This document shows positions 20,876-32,880 of a stretch of 64,000 bases of DNA, one piece after another (positions within the stretch are counted from its first letter, which is position 1; each line of letters begins with the position of its first letter). This DNA comes from Gordius sp. MW1. Lineage: Eukaryota > Nematomorpha > Gordioida > Gordea > Gordiidae. The stretch is from contig OZ038528.1 in the NCBI GenBank assembly GCA_964036665.1, forward strand, positions 1,364,001 through 1,428,000, written 5' to 3'. A program made the position numbers and the translations under genes. Below the pieces are notes generated by a model. The model searched no databases. It was not told where the DNA came from and saw only the letters and a list, made by a program, of their open reading frames with translations.

Positions 20876-21328
20876 ATCCATAGACTGCCCATGTCATATG
20901 TTCCATATGGCAAATTGTGTGTGAAATTTGCCTTCATTTTGAATAATACTACCGTCCTATATATATCACATAATGGCGTTTTGCGCTGTGCCGTTTTGTT
21001 CGAACAGGAGAGGTAAAGAAAAAAGGTTTTGATTCCATAAATAAGTAAGATATTACAAAATATATGATATTTTTAAAAAATTTATTATTGACACATTTCA
21101 TAAAAATGAAAAATGTAAAAACTGTAATGATATTAAAAATTTTTAAAAATATCATATATTTTGTAATATCTTACTTATTTATGGAATCAAAACCTTTTTT
21201 CTTTACCTCTCCTGTTCGGACAAAACGGCACAGCGCAAAACGCCATTATGTGATATAGGACTGTAGTGTTATTCAAAATGGCGGAAAAAAACACACACAT
21301 TTTATACCGTGATGAGCAGTCTATGGAT
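20876..21328. mobile_element. Foldback element D with THAP-like remnant in both arms
   Basis: The termini are ATCCATAGACTGC and GCAGTCTATGGAT. Long arms of about 120 bp (20957-21078 and 21138-21258) are near-perfect inverses around a 60-bp loop. In each arm ATGGCG begins MAFCAVPFCSNRRGKEKRF (+ strand from about 20972; minus strand from about 21248 with P for S), then a stop. CAVPxCxNRxGK resembles the first zinc-binding cysteines of THAP domains, found in P-element-type transposases. A GAGAG|GTAAAG donor-like site lies inside. Confidence 0.7.
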
Positions 21329-21523
21329 ATGCCTTAATGATACTACCATTGTAAGGGGCAATATTGTTTACAAACAAGGACAGCCTTATCGCTATGACCA
21401 TTTATAATACGTGAAACTTGGCTCTCCCTTAGATTTATATTAAAGCAAATCTTTATGTCTAAAGGTTTTTAATTGCATGGGCTTAGTTTAAGGATTAAGG
21501 TAGGGTATAATAAATTAGAATCA

Positions 21524-21911
21524 TGTTCAAAATAACGACAGTATCATAATAACGACAACCATAAAAAATTAGTATTTAATATATTAAGTATGTATAAATT
21601 GCTTTTATATTATTACATATTGTTTATTATATACACTTAATTATATAGCACCCTTTACCAGACTAACTTGTAATACTTAATTATATAATTTAGTATTGAA
21701 TATATTTCAAGCTATACTCCTCATGGAATGCACAAGTATATAACACTTAATAAGATTAAGTAATTTTATAATAACTTTTCTTTGTTAATTATATAATTTA
21801 GTGTTTAATATATTATAATAAGTATGTAGAAATTGCTTATATATAATTCTATATATTTATTATATACATATAATGGTTGTCAGTATTATGATACTGTCGT
21901 TATTTTGAACA
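21524..21911. mobile_element. MITE family E with about 38-bp terminal inverted repeats
   Basis: The left end TGTTCAAAATAACGACAGTA is mirrored by the right end TACTGTCGTTATTTTGAACA, and the match continues inward to about 38 bp with two mismatches. The interior is very AT-rich with repeated TTAATTATATAATTTAGT. No target duplication is obvious. Confidence 0.8.
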
Positions 21912-22406
21912 GAAGCGATAAATTATCTGTCCATTTAATTCCAAAAAAAAATTAAACCTTTATGGTAAGTGGCAGTTGCCCAGGATTTTGACATTATTCA
22001 AACCGCTATAATTGTGATTTTAAAAGGTGTAATAAAGTTTTGATTAAATTTTAATGCACCCTTGGCTTATCAAATTATTAAGGCTGTTATATAAAACAAT
22101 GTTTGAAAAGAATTATTAGTTGTATCTTAGGCCTTGAGCCTTAAACTTTTGAATAAGTTATTTAATATTATCGTCTTTATAAAAGCCAATGCTGTTCGCT
22201 AACTCTTTAATTGTTTATTAACTGATTCAACAATCAAATATGTTATGGTATCAAATAAATTTTAATAACCACTGATGTTAACAGAAGTTTTATACTAAAA
22301 CATTTCTTCAAACTAACAACTGTTATTTTTATTAATTTTCGATATAATTAAAGTTTTTCTACCCTTTATCCTTAATAAGTAACTGTAAATGTAGCACAAA
22401 CATGGT

Positions 22407-23034
22407 ATGATACCTACGAAATCATTATTGCATTGGTTATTTGAGGCATTTTGGCCTGGGGGATCTCATAGTGATACTTTACCCAATATTTTAATCGATT
22501 TGTTATACCAATTGGCATCAGCTCCGTCTCAAGGTCTTGATTGGATCACAAGTTTCGTATCGTGTTCCTATTATCACACCTTTTTCCTACCTTCGGCTCT
22601 GTTTGAAATTTTGTTTCAAATTTTTGCCGGGCTATGTTGGTCATTTGCAGGAGGTCAACTAATACCATGGAGCTGGATCAATAGTTTGCCCTTAGCACCT
22701 ACCTTAATTACTGGGGCTGAGCTACTAGGATTACCCGACACGGTAAAGAATTTGAACGACTGGTTTTGGTTGAGTCTAATCACATTGCTGACCATCAAAA
22801 TAGCCGAGAATGAAAATTCCCAAGATCGAGCTAGCAGTTCAGAAAGTCTTGAAGAATCTATTGATATTTTACCGAGAATAACTCAGACCCTGATTGCGAG
22901 ACTAATGGATTATACGCAATCTTTTTTAGGTGTTTTGAGACGAGCCAATAACGAACATAATTTGTTGAATCTTAGGAATAAAATAAATGCTGAAGGATCT
23001 GAAACACAAAATAATTTGGGAATGCCATTGATAG
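22407..23034 (+). CDS. Orphan gene exon 1, hydrophobic N-terminus
   Basis: ATG at 22407; the donor TTGATAG|GTTTAT follows 23034 (phase 1). It encodes 209 residues rich in Leu, Phe and Trp (MIPTKSLLHWLFEAFWPGG; FEILFQIFAGLCWSFAGG), then an acidic Ser-rich stretch. Confidence 0.75.
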
Positions 23035-26000
23035 GTTTATAATAATCATCATACCATTACTAAATTTTAATACATAAATTATTTTATTGCAGAAAACAAT
23101 CTTGAAAATGCATCGCCTTCCGATAGAGGTCCAACAGCATGTCTAATAGCTTTCAAGGCATGTTCTCTATTAATTTATTAAAAAAATAATCTAGAAAACA
23201 AATATTGCGACTCTATATATATTCCATATTATAGGATACCGATAATACTTCAACTGATCAGAGCGTATCTAAATCTCAGATACACAGAGAAGATTACACA
23301 TCAATTCATGAAAGTTTAGAATTGATTAAAAATGACTTAGGAGATATAAAGAAACAAATGGATTTAGATCGTACACAATGGATTATACCGCACGACAAAT
23401 TGCCATACACACCCAGTCCAGACGAATCTCTTGTAATCCAGCCAAAAGAATTAATTTTGGCAATGATCAAAAAAAATTTAAAAAATGCTAACGCCCTTAT
23501 AAATGAGCAACATGTGATAAAAGAGGCAGTTAGCAGGCTCAAATGCATGGTAGGTAGCATAATAGAAAAAGGGAAGCAAGAATTAGGTGAGACCAACTCT
23601 AAAATTGATCAATTGCAAGAAGCGATAGAATGGTCAACGAGTGAAAGGACGTGTAATATTAAAGAGCTGACGGAGGATATAGCAAAATTAAAATTTAGTT
23701 TTATAGAACAACTAGAAGTTTTAAAAAGGGAATCATTTTCAAAACTCGAAAATCTTAAAGTTTCGGTCATTGATATTAATTCTGGTTTGCAGGAACGTGC
23801 TGAGCAGTTAAGTAAGGTAGAAAGTCAAAAGAGAGATGAACACTTCGAATCCTTAATGAATGAGATGAATTTATTGAAAAATACTTTAAGGGAACAATTA
23901 GCTAATGATAGTTTAAAACCACATATAGAAGATATGATCAAAGAAATAATATCTAAGGATGGTGAACTAACTGTTTCTGACCTTCAAAACAACAAGATAA
24001 ACGAACATTTGAATTTATTTACCAATGCATTGAATTCGTTTAAAATTAGTATCGAGGGGCAATTAGATGAAATAAGGTTGAATCTTTCAGCAGACGTACA
24101 TTCGAAAGAGCGCCTTACCGACACAGATATAATAGACATTAAAAATCTTATGCAAAATTTAATGAATCTTTGGGCCGTATTCTTATGTCAAATCAGCTGC
24201 ACAGCTAACCAAAGTTTGTTCAACGAAAACTCAGATGAAACTCCCGGTAGTTATAAGGACGATTCTGGCAAAACCATGTTACTTCCTAAAGATAGTAGGG
24301 AACAACTTCCTAGATACATTGCTGATATATGTGAAAGACGAACATTCATTGGAATAAATAATTTGATAAACGATTTTTTGAAACAAGTAAAATCAAATGT
24401 TCTTCTACCTGATCCTTTTGATCCCAATCAGTCAGGGCAAAGGAATATTATTAGAAGCCCTAAAGGTGTTGAAGTCTACGAAGTAAAAAGTGATTACACT
24501 CAGACTGAAGAACAGAAAGAAGACAATGATCCAATGGCGAGCGATTTGCTTGTAACATCGCCCCCTAAGTTTAATATTAGGCCTGCTATCTGTGACCAAA
24601 ACATCATGGATGAACCGAAAATTGAAGATATTAATCAAAGCTTTTCTTACGTAAATAAAAATATGACTCTCTTCAACCAAGACTCAAATTTCAAGAGCAA
24701 AAGTACACATAAAAGAACATCCAGCAATGATAAAATATCTTTGGACAATCAGGAATGGTGTGGGAAGCGAAGGAGACAATCTCTAGATGCAATGATCGAT
24801 GGGTCAAGTAAAATTCTGCCCATAAAAACACCCATTAATCAAATAACGACCACGGACGAGTTAATCACCAAAAAAGATTTTGGTACTAATACCGAGTCAA
24901 AAAATGAAATGGACATTGCGGGACTTAAACCGGCTATCAAAAGCTCTCCTGGTCAAAGAATTAGTGGTTTGAAAACTTCGGGTAAAATCACCTTTGATTT
25001 GAACAAGTCTAACCCCCAACTTCCTCACGAAGATCTTGTTTGGGGGAAAACAATATACGAACCTCCGGTCGAATCGCAGAAAGAATTGGTATTGATAAGG
25101 AACAAACCGATGATTGATACATATGAACAATATATAAATCAACAAAAAGAAGCGAACGGTCCATTACCAACACCTTCTAATATTATCAGCCACATAGAAC
25201 AAATGATTGCCGAAAAGCAGCAGAACATCCAAGAGCTAGCGAATGTGACAGCTCTACCACAAATTACATCTAATACCAATTTAGAACCTATAAAATATCA
25301 GGTCTACTCAACCATGTATATGCCGCTGCAGGACCATGAGCTTTTTTCAACTTTACCAAATGTTCAGGAATCGCCTAAGTCAATATGTGAGAGACACGAA
25401 AAAATAATGGAGGTTCAATGGATGGAGAAAAACATTGCGTTTGAGAAAGAAACTCTGCCCGCCCCCATTGCTCCAGTTTGCGACGCTTTCCCATCCGTGA
25501 ATCCCAATATCACGATTAATTTAGTAACGAATCAAATCCCTGCCCCTTCGATAATACCCGACATTCGAATGTCACCGAGTCATGCCGTAAGCAGCTCTAC
25601 TCAAACCACTAAACAAGCGACCTTCAATGATATTGTAAATTACGAGTCTGTTAAGAAAACACGAAACGTGGAATCTATATTGAGACCACAACAAAAAGGT
25701 ATTGAAGATGAGAACGGCTCGCCGGAAGAAAATGGTAGTCCCGATGCAGATCTCATGGATATTGAGGGGATGAGTTTGGAGAATACGAAGGAAATATTTG
25801 ACGCGACAGCGGAATCTTTGGAGAAATTAATTAAGAAAATTGAAATTTATTTTGATGACATGTACACACACGAAAAGAAAAGCCACAATGTAGCATTTAG
25901 TAAGAAACCGAAAGATTCGATGCAACTCACAAAACTAGTTTTAAGATGCAATATGGATCAAGTTAAAATTGAAGAACCTATTGCTGAAGAGGAGGAATAT

Positions 26001-27085
26001 ACAGAAACAGATGAAGGTCGCCAAAGTAATTGTTTAGAATTGCAACTTTTTATATTATTTGATAACTTTAATATAAAATTAAAATCATGGTAAGATTATC
26101 ATTGTAAGATCGGAGAACCTTGAATCTATTTAAATTAGTGACAAAATGTATTATATATAAGTTTGTTTCAATTTTTGCTCCCTTATTTTGTAAACTTTTT
26201 CAACAATATATACCAAATACGTGGGCACTCTTCTCAAATATGTCCTATATATTATTAGAGCAAGAAAGCTTGCATAGGGAAGAAATTGGAAAGTGCATAG
26301 ACGATTGTAACCAAGTCAAGGAAAGATCTGAAGCAGACAATATCTGTGCTAAGGTTGACAAAGTCTCTTTTAGAGAGGACAAACAAGCGGATGAAGTAGC
26401 TGTTGATGAAGCTGACCAACATCCATCACATAGCAATTACTCGGCAAACACACAAGCGGAAGAGATGGACAGTACTAGTTTTGAGGACCAAAACGAAATA
26501 TTGGCGTATGTCAGGGAGCCTCAGTTTAATATTGTAAATATTAATGTTGAAAGAGCTGAATTTGCGGTTTCTTGCCTAATTAGTAATGATAAGTTAGGCT
26601 ATAAGCTAGCTAAAAAGTCTAAACGACAAACAAGGAACGATGATATGGTAGTAAGTTGTAAACCTCAACCCAAAAAGAAACGGCTAGAATGTACAAGGCC
26701 AAAAATCACATTTAAATCTAAGCCCCCTACGAAAACCGCTAGAAAAAGAACTAAGAGCAAGGCCAAAGATACTAGCAAAAAAGTTGCCCAAAAACGGAAA
26801 CGTCGCAAAATAGTAAATAAAGGAGCTGCACGCAAACCCAAAAGTAAAGGGGGACAGAAAAGGAAAAAGAAAGTTTTAATTAAGAAAAGAAAAAGGCACA
26901 GTCCCAAGAAATCACGGGTAAAGAGCAAAAATGTTAAAACTAAATCTAAGAAAAGGAGACCAAAACAAAGGAAAGAAAGATCTAGCCGTGGTTGGAACTT
27001 TGAGATGAACTCAAACGATGGCAGCTGTACAAGTATAGCAATAACTTCTACTGGTACAGAATCCCAACATACATCAAGACGTTAA
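22407..27085 (+). CDS. Unrecognised membrane/coiled-coil protein with basic tail, four exons
   Basis: I do not recognise this 1,433-residue protein. Four exons fit by phase: 22407-23034, 23093-23157, 23235-26016, 26259-27085. Residues 59-82 and 118-132 are hydrophobic and could be membrane segments or amphipathic helices. Residues of about 304-455 are a long heptad-rich coiled coil (IIEKGKQELGETNSKIDQLQ). Then comes a long polar middle with Pro/Ser/Asn-rich stretches. The last exon ends in about 110 residues of dense Lys/Arg (KRKRRKIVNKGAARKPKSKG), which looks like nuclear or nucleic-acid-binding sequence. The start ATG at 22407 is the first in frame; an upstream exon cannot be excluded. Intron 2 needs a GC donor, and intron 3 has a weak donor. 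Introns are short (58, 77, 242 bp). It could be two adjacent genes if intron 3 is wrong. Confidence 0.75.
23093..23157 (+). CDS. Orphan gene exon 2 (65 bp)
   Basis: The acceptor TTATTGCAG completes G|AA. The 65-bp exon encodes ENNLENASPSDRGPTACLIA and FK. It ends TTCAAG|GCATGT, so the only phase-compatible donor is GC. Confidence 0.65.
23235..26016 (+). CDS. Orphan gene exon 3, coiled coil and polar region
   Basis: The acceptor ATATTATAG is in phase 0. The 2.8-kb exon is open throughout and encodes about 927 residues, starting DTDNTSTDQSVSKSQIHRED. The proposed donor GATGAAG|GTCGCC (phase 1) precedes an in-frame stop at 26093. Confidence 0.85.
26259..27085 (+). CDS. Orphan gene exon 4, Lys/Arg-rich tail
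   Basis: The acceptor ATATTATTAG makes G|AG (Glu) and the frame runs to TAA at 27083-27085. An acidic, His/Ser-containing first half is followed by clustered KRKRR, KKRKRH and KKRRPKQRK motifs and a Ser/Thr-rich end. Confidence 0.7.
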
Positions 27086-27195
27086 TATAGCAGTGTATAC
27101 GTGCGCCTTTTGTAAGCAATAATCACATTCAAATATTTTAATTATCGAATATGTTATAAAAAAATAATGCTAATGTTTATTATTTTTATAGAGGA

Positions 27196-27201
27196 AATAA
27201 A
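27196..27201 (+). terminator. Candidate poly(A) signal of the orphan gene
   Basis: AATAAA 111 bases after the stop at 27085. A second AATAAA lies near 27330. Confidence 0.5.
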
Positions 27202-27404
27202 TGTGACATGAATATAACTAGGCATGAATAGCGTGATTGTTTGTAAAATACTGCCCGAACTTTAAGAAAACTTATATTCGTCATTTTTGATTAACAATAT
27301 AGATCAGTTTTCAAATGACAGCTTAAAATAAAGAATAAAGCATTGCGAAATAACTTGATAGGGGGAGAGATAAGCCCGTTAGTCGTGCAGTACATAAAGA
27401 TTTG

Positions 27405-27842
27405 TTCAAATTTTTCAACCTGAACCTGCCTTGTACGATTTTATAAATAAATTGCCCTCCAGAACCCTTCTAATGTCCGGCTAATTAGAGCTGTCCAAAT
27501 TGCCCAGTAATGATTATTTTTAACTTTTGACCTTAACTACGGAATGTTTTTAAACAAAGTTTAATTCATTTAACGATTTTATGGATAAGAACTACGATTA
27601 ATAAATGTTATACTACCATCAAATTAAAAGTGACAAAATATCACACGAAAACAAAATAATACACAAATGGGCGTAGCCAAGGGGGGGGGCGGCCAGGGGC
27701 GGCCACCCCCCCCCCTAAATGGCGAAAAAAAAATTTCAATGCAAAAAGCCTTAAAAATTAAAAAATTTATGTTTTGCCCCTCCCCCTAATCCAAAACCTG
27801 GCTACGCCCATGAATACACAATATCTATTTTCTGGTCTCTGA
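27405..27842. repeat. Repeat family I copy interrupted by a MITE
   Basis: It shares AAAAGTGACAAAATATCACA with the related block at about 34665 and ends TTTTCTGGTCTCTGAT. A family A element at 27666-27812 splits it. Confidence 0.55.
27666..27812. mobile_element. MITE family A with exact 8-bp target duplication
   Basis: AATACACA occurs at 27658-27665 and 27813-27820. The ends are AATGGGCGTAGCCAAGG and CCTGGCTACGCCCATG. It is inserted in an older family I repeat. Confidence 0.88.
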
Positions 27843-29529
27843 TACAATTACCAATATTAAATTAGTAAATGGAATTATACTTATATATGTTTATGTTGTT
27901 ACGTCGACTATATTGTTATTATTAATGAAAAAAACTCCACGATCGACCTTTTGGAATTGCTTAGGATCATATTTGCTAAAGCGACTCAATGCCAGTCATG
28001 TGTAATAAATTGCTTCTTCAAATTATTATTAAACATTGTTGGAATTGTTACTAAACTGCTTGAATAAAAAAAACAATATGCCAAAAAAGTACTATGATAA
28101 CCTCGTCAAATTTTTTTTATTACCTTTTGCTCATAGGCATTTTGCTCATGCCATACAATAAAAAATGATATTACATATATTCTATAAATTTGAAGTAAGT
28201 TGTTTTTTAACCATTATACACCGTAAATGTAATAGCAATTAAAAAAATGTTAAGTCCTTTGTTAAATGAAGCACCAAATTTTATAAAAGCGTGATTTGGA
28301 AATTTAATTTCTACACAAAAATTAAAAGGCTTTAAACGATATCTACGACTTACCAAGTGGATTTCAATGTTCTGTCGACTATGGAACATGCTTTTTGCCT
28401 CTAAAGTTCTTATCAAATGTTAACGGAAGTTGCATTACTATTTTTAATTGTATTTAGCTCGCGGCATAGGAAACGATTAGGAAATTTGCTAGTTAACGCC
28501 CGAAAGATTACTAAATTTTGTAGGCTAATACATACATCAATTAGATTCGAATTTATGCTGATTTATGTTCTTTTTTAAATCTTTTCAAAACTTTAAAATT
28601 GAGTTCCATTATTATTCACAAATACATTTAACTGCATTCAACGCCCTACCAAATTGAAGCTAGAGAAATGGATTCTCAAATCTGTTATATTTTAATATAT
28701 TTACAAATAGCTATAGATGTTACCTTCTTTTTACTATAATAATTCTAAGAGATAGTAATCATAAAGCTTAGGCAGATTAACCCTCCTTTAATTCTCACTT
28801 TAGACTTCAAGCCAAATGTCTTTATCGATTCTTACCCTTAATAACTCCGACCAGCATTGCAAAAATCCAATAAAATTTTACACGGACGCTCACAGAAGAG
28901 GAGAGAAAGATAAGAGATTCAAATGCACATCATTCACACACTCTGGGGAGGACAATTTTTACTAGTTGTTCCTTGAGCGATGTGACATAAAAATCTATCT
29001 CACTGAGAGGTATGAAAGGAGGGAAGGGGCATTGCATGTCGTCCTCGTTTCCTGATTTTAAATCTATTTCTGAAAAGACGCACGATCATACGTACAATAA
29101 GATTTTGTGTTCCCGTTTTTTGTTATTTCTACTTGAAAGATGCTTTGTTAGGCGAAATTTAGTTGGTCCTGGTAGGAAAAATTGAAAGTGGTTTTTATCT
29201 CTTCTCCTACCCCCATCAAAGTCAATCAAGAAGTTGCCCATTGCAGAAGAGATGTGATCGATCGATAAGGGTTTACTTAAACTAATTTTATCCAGCGAAA
29301 CAGAAACACGGTGGCATTTAAAGAAGTTTAAAATTTTTGCTATATTTTGTTTGTTACTAATGCTCTTTAAATTAGCACTTGTACAAAGGTTTAGAAAATT
29401 TGCTAAATCTCTATATTGAAAAACCTGTGTATCATATAATATTAAGAATTAGTTGAAATAACCATTTCTACGTAGTTTGCTCTACCAATTCTAAATTCAT
29501 ATAAATCTATTTTTAACGCGAGTCCGTCC
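27843..29529. other. No gene seen; AT-rich intergenic DNA
   Basis: Several short frames on both strands show neither splice-site support nor recognisable peptides. No repeat family identified here recurs in this stretch. Confidence 0.45.
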
Positions 29530-29879
29530 TAGGGCTTGTCTTAATATCGGATTTTGCGGCGCAGCAAAAATTGTCGTATGGGTTATAACATAGCCGTGTC
29601 TTAACTTCGAAATCACAGCAGATTTACAATTCAGACGCATAACATAACAGCGATTTTGTAAGATGCAAAATTTTTCCTAATGTTTTTAAATTTTTAGGTA
29701 TCAGCAAAGTTTCTATTTAAGGTCAATAGTTGAAATAAACAAAAAAAACATTTTTAACTATCAAAAAACAAAATATTAATAATTACAACCGAGTTTTACC
29801 CATGAAATTGAATCGAAAATTTAGACAAAAATAAATTCAAGCGATTTGAATCTGAATCCAATATTAAGACAAACCCCTA
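29530..29879. mobile_element. MITE family F, full copy
   Basis: Left end TAGGGCTTGTCTTAATATCG, right end ATTAAGACAAACCCCTA. The interior has GCGGCGCAGCAAAAATTGTC, GTTATAACATAGCCGTGTCT and GCATAACATAACAGCGATTT. The same element lies in opposite orientation at 49232-49607. Confidence 0.75.
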
Positions 29880-30085
29880 AGATCTTGTTATAATATCGGA
29901 TTTTGCTGCGCAGCAAAAATCGTCGTACGGTTAGGTTAATAACATAGCGCGTCTTAACTTAGAATTCACAGCAAATTTGCATTTCAGAAGCATAACATAA
30001 CAGCGTTTTTGTAAGATGCAAAATAATTTCTAAGCTTAAATATTGTATGATTTTTAAGATTTAGGTATCAGCAAAGTTTATATGT
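29880..30085. mobile_element. MITE family F, truncated copy in tandem
   Basis: Directly after the full copy it restarts ATCTTGTTATAATATCGGAT, with GCTGCGCAGCAAAAATCGTC and GCATAACATAACAGCGTTTT. It ends after the TAGGTATCAGCAAAGTTTAT block without a right terminus. Confidence 0.7.
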
Positions 30086-30662
30086 GTCCACAATAAAAAC
30101 TATTTTAAAAGATTATAACCTAATTAACGCCAACACAAATGTTGGGAAACAATAATTAATCTTGTTCATTAATTAAACACCAGTTTTATGGAAATAAATC
30201 AGTTATTATGCCTGCGTTATAAATCATAGAACTAATATTTATGTAAAAATCCAGGGATTTGCAATACACGTGTCAATGATCACATTTCTTGAGGTTCCGG
30301 GGGGGGTATTTAGTTCATATTACGTCATTGATTTTCTTTTAAAGAGCCAGGTAAACTATTTTCCAAAAATCACCTATGCTAAAGATGTCTTTGTAGCGTA
30401 TTTAAATACAGAAATCTGCTCCTTCTTTGATTAATTTAATGCTTTATATGCAATTAATAATATTTACTAAATTTGATTAAAGCGTATGCTTGGTCGTTAT
30501 TTAGTTGTATACAACTTAACACAGACTGTCACCAACCCAATTTAGGGAAACGCATTATTATAAAAAAGATAGGTTTGGAAGCTGATTTAAAACTTTAGTT
30601 ATCAAAAACCCTTGTTATATCACTTAGACGAATAAGTCAGAAAAAATCTCCCGATTTAACCA

Positions 30663-31180
30663 TATTAATTGCTATGCAATTTATGGGCTAGCTTTTCGTT
30701 GTCCGTCCAACTTGTATCTACTAATGTGGGTTCGAATCCCGGCGACTTTTTAATTTTTTTTAAATTAATATATTGTTCTTGTTAATACCATTGATAGTAT
30801 TGGCTTTTTGACCGTCTTGACCAATGAAAAAAATGTCCATGGGCCAAACTGTGAATCGAATTTTTTTTCGTTTTTTGTCTCTTGTGTATTTATATCTTTT
30901 TTGACCGTGTCCTGGCTGCTGACCAATAAAAAAAATGACCATTGACCAAAGTAAGATTAAAATCAAATTTTTATCTCTAGATTATAATTATTGGCTAGTT
31001 ATTTGGCTGTCTGCTGACCATTAGAAAAAATGACCACTGGCCAAAGTGTATATCGCATTTTTTTCTATATTATAATTATAGGCTATTTGGCTGTGTAACC
31101 AATGGAAAAAATGACCAATGGCCAAAGTCTGATTGGAAATTTTTTTCGTTTTGAATATCTTATTCATACTATACATATGC
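30663..31180 (+). mobile_element. Diverged SINE copy with B box and tail units
   Basis: It begins TTAATTGCTATGCAATTTAT, then TGTGGGTTCGAATCCCGG (a well-kept tRNA T-arm/B box at 30725-30742), TTTTTGACCGTCTTGACC and several diverged CCAATG/CCATTGG tail units to about 31130. It links the TTGCTATGCAA module and the SINE tail in one element. Confidence 0.65.
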
Positions 31181-31484
31181 GCTCGATTTGAATAGAGTCT
31201 ATAGTCATAATTCAAATTATGGGTGGCCCAAACCAAATTGTTTAAATCTATACAGTATCAAAAAACACTAAATTGAAAGTTGTACGTTTTGGAAGGATGA
31301 CTATTGGCTTTTCCAAGGTCATACCTCTATTTGCATTCCTTTCGTCATTTTGAGTAATTAAGAAGTTGATAAATAAGAATGAATGAAAGAAACCTATTCC
31401 TCAAAATCAAGTATGAAATGAAAAATAATAACTTAGTGTTTTTTCCATACAAATTTTAATGGCTGGAGCGGTCTTATTTTCGTA

Positions 31485-31590
31485 GATAAGTTATGCTTTA
31501 TTGACCAATGAACTAATGGTAACACTTTCGGAATAAGTTATGCTTTATTGACTTTATGAACTAATGGTAACAATTTCGAAATAAGTTATC
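31485..31590. repeat. Two-copy tandem repeat of about 55 bp
   Basis: ATAAGTTATGCTTTATTGAC is followed by ATGAACTAATGGTAACA and a TTTCG segment, twice in a row. Confidence 0.7.
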
Positions 31591-32057
31591 GCGAATAATT
31601 ATAACGGTTTTCAAAAAAGAGTAAAAAGAAAGAATTTTTTTTGAACAAAAAACGATCTTGTAATTTTGCACAATAATAATAAGAAGGAATGAATGCGCTT
31701 TTTAAAAACATAAAAATAACTATGGTTCGTAAATGACTGTTTTTCTTAATTTAGCCTTTTAATAGCTTTTAATATGCCAGTTTAACTCGCGATATCTAAA
31801 ACAAAAATATCACGGTTATTCGGCACAAACCAGAGTACGGGCGATATAAAAATTCTTTTTAACTTATGAAGTAATAAGGTAGGGGTAATAAAAAACGTTG
31901 AGAAAGGGTGGAACACCACACAAATATTTAAAAAGCTAAATTTTTGTAAAATCTGCTATAAAACATTTATTAATACTTTATTTATTGAGGAAAATTATTA
32001 ATATGAAAATAGTATATTTAAAAAACAACTATAACGTTGTACGAGTAGTGTTGTGAC

Positions 32058-32079
32058 GGGCGCGCTAGATAGCGCGCCC
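32058..32079. other. Perfect GC-rich hairpin
   Basis: GGGCGCGCTA and TAGCGCGCCC pair exactly over 10 bp around a 2-base loop, in AT-rich surroundings. The nearby sequence (GTGGGTGTG pairs at about 32120-32175) has further inverted GTGTGGGT/ACCCACAC segments. Confidence 0.6.
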
Positions 32080-32435
32080 TAGGGTGTGCTGTGGGGGTAT
32101 TGTAGTCCCAAGGAAAAGAGCCACACCCACACTGTTAGTCTCCTTTTCTGGTGAAGACATTAAGTGTGGGTGTGTTGAATACCGACCATTAGCTAGTCTA
32201 TTATTTTTTCATAGAGACCCGATAGACCCTTAGATATATGCTAAGGGGGTGTTATTAGCTAGTTGTTATTGTCATCATCATCAACACGATGTATGCTGTT
32301 GTGCGTGCAGTGTGGTCAAATTTGTTAATCTAAGCTATCCTATCTATAAAGTGTAAGTAAACTAATAGTAAATTAAAGACTTTGCTAAGTACCGGACAGG
32401 ACATTCAACTTTTACTTTTATTATAACAAGTAAGT

Positions 32436-32880
32436 CAGGGGCGTACGCAGGATTGTTTAATTTTTTTTTTTGGGGGTGTAACCGGAAGGGAGGGTTTAAA
32501 TATCAAATAAATTGTATCTAAACTTGGTGTTTTTGTTATGCCCCTCCAAAAATATAATGTTCTTAAGCCCTTGTAATTTTTACACAAATTATAAATTATT
32601 TTTATCTTTCGACTAATTTTTATCTGTAACAAGTAAAAGCACAACATACATTTTATTTCAAAAAAATCATTTTTATCCAAAAAATAGTTACAAAAAAATT
32701 TAACCATGAAAATTTTATAACTCCCTCCTTCAAAAAATCCTTCTATTGTTTCTAGGTTTTTATAAGTTTTTTAAAGTATTTGATGTAACTAAACTATAAT
32801 ATTTTAACCCATTTAATTTAGTTATTAATCAAAAACTTTTCAGGAATTTTCCGTCCCCCTCCCCCTCATTAGCGCCACTG
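32436..32880. mobile_element. Possible MITE with CAGGGGCG / CGCCACTG ends
   Basis: Left CAGGGGCGTACGCAGGATT and right TAGCGCCACTG are imperfect inverses of the CAGKGGCG type. No target duplication is seen. Confidence 0.4.

Noticed and set aside
20949-21258. Identical peptides encoded on both strands (YFVISYLFMESKPFFFTS)
   Set aside because: This is a consequence of the foldback palindrome, not of two genes.
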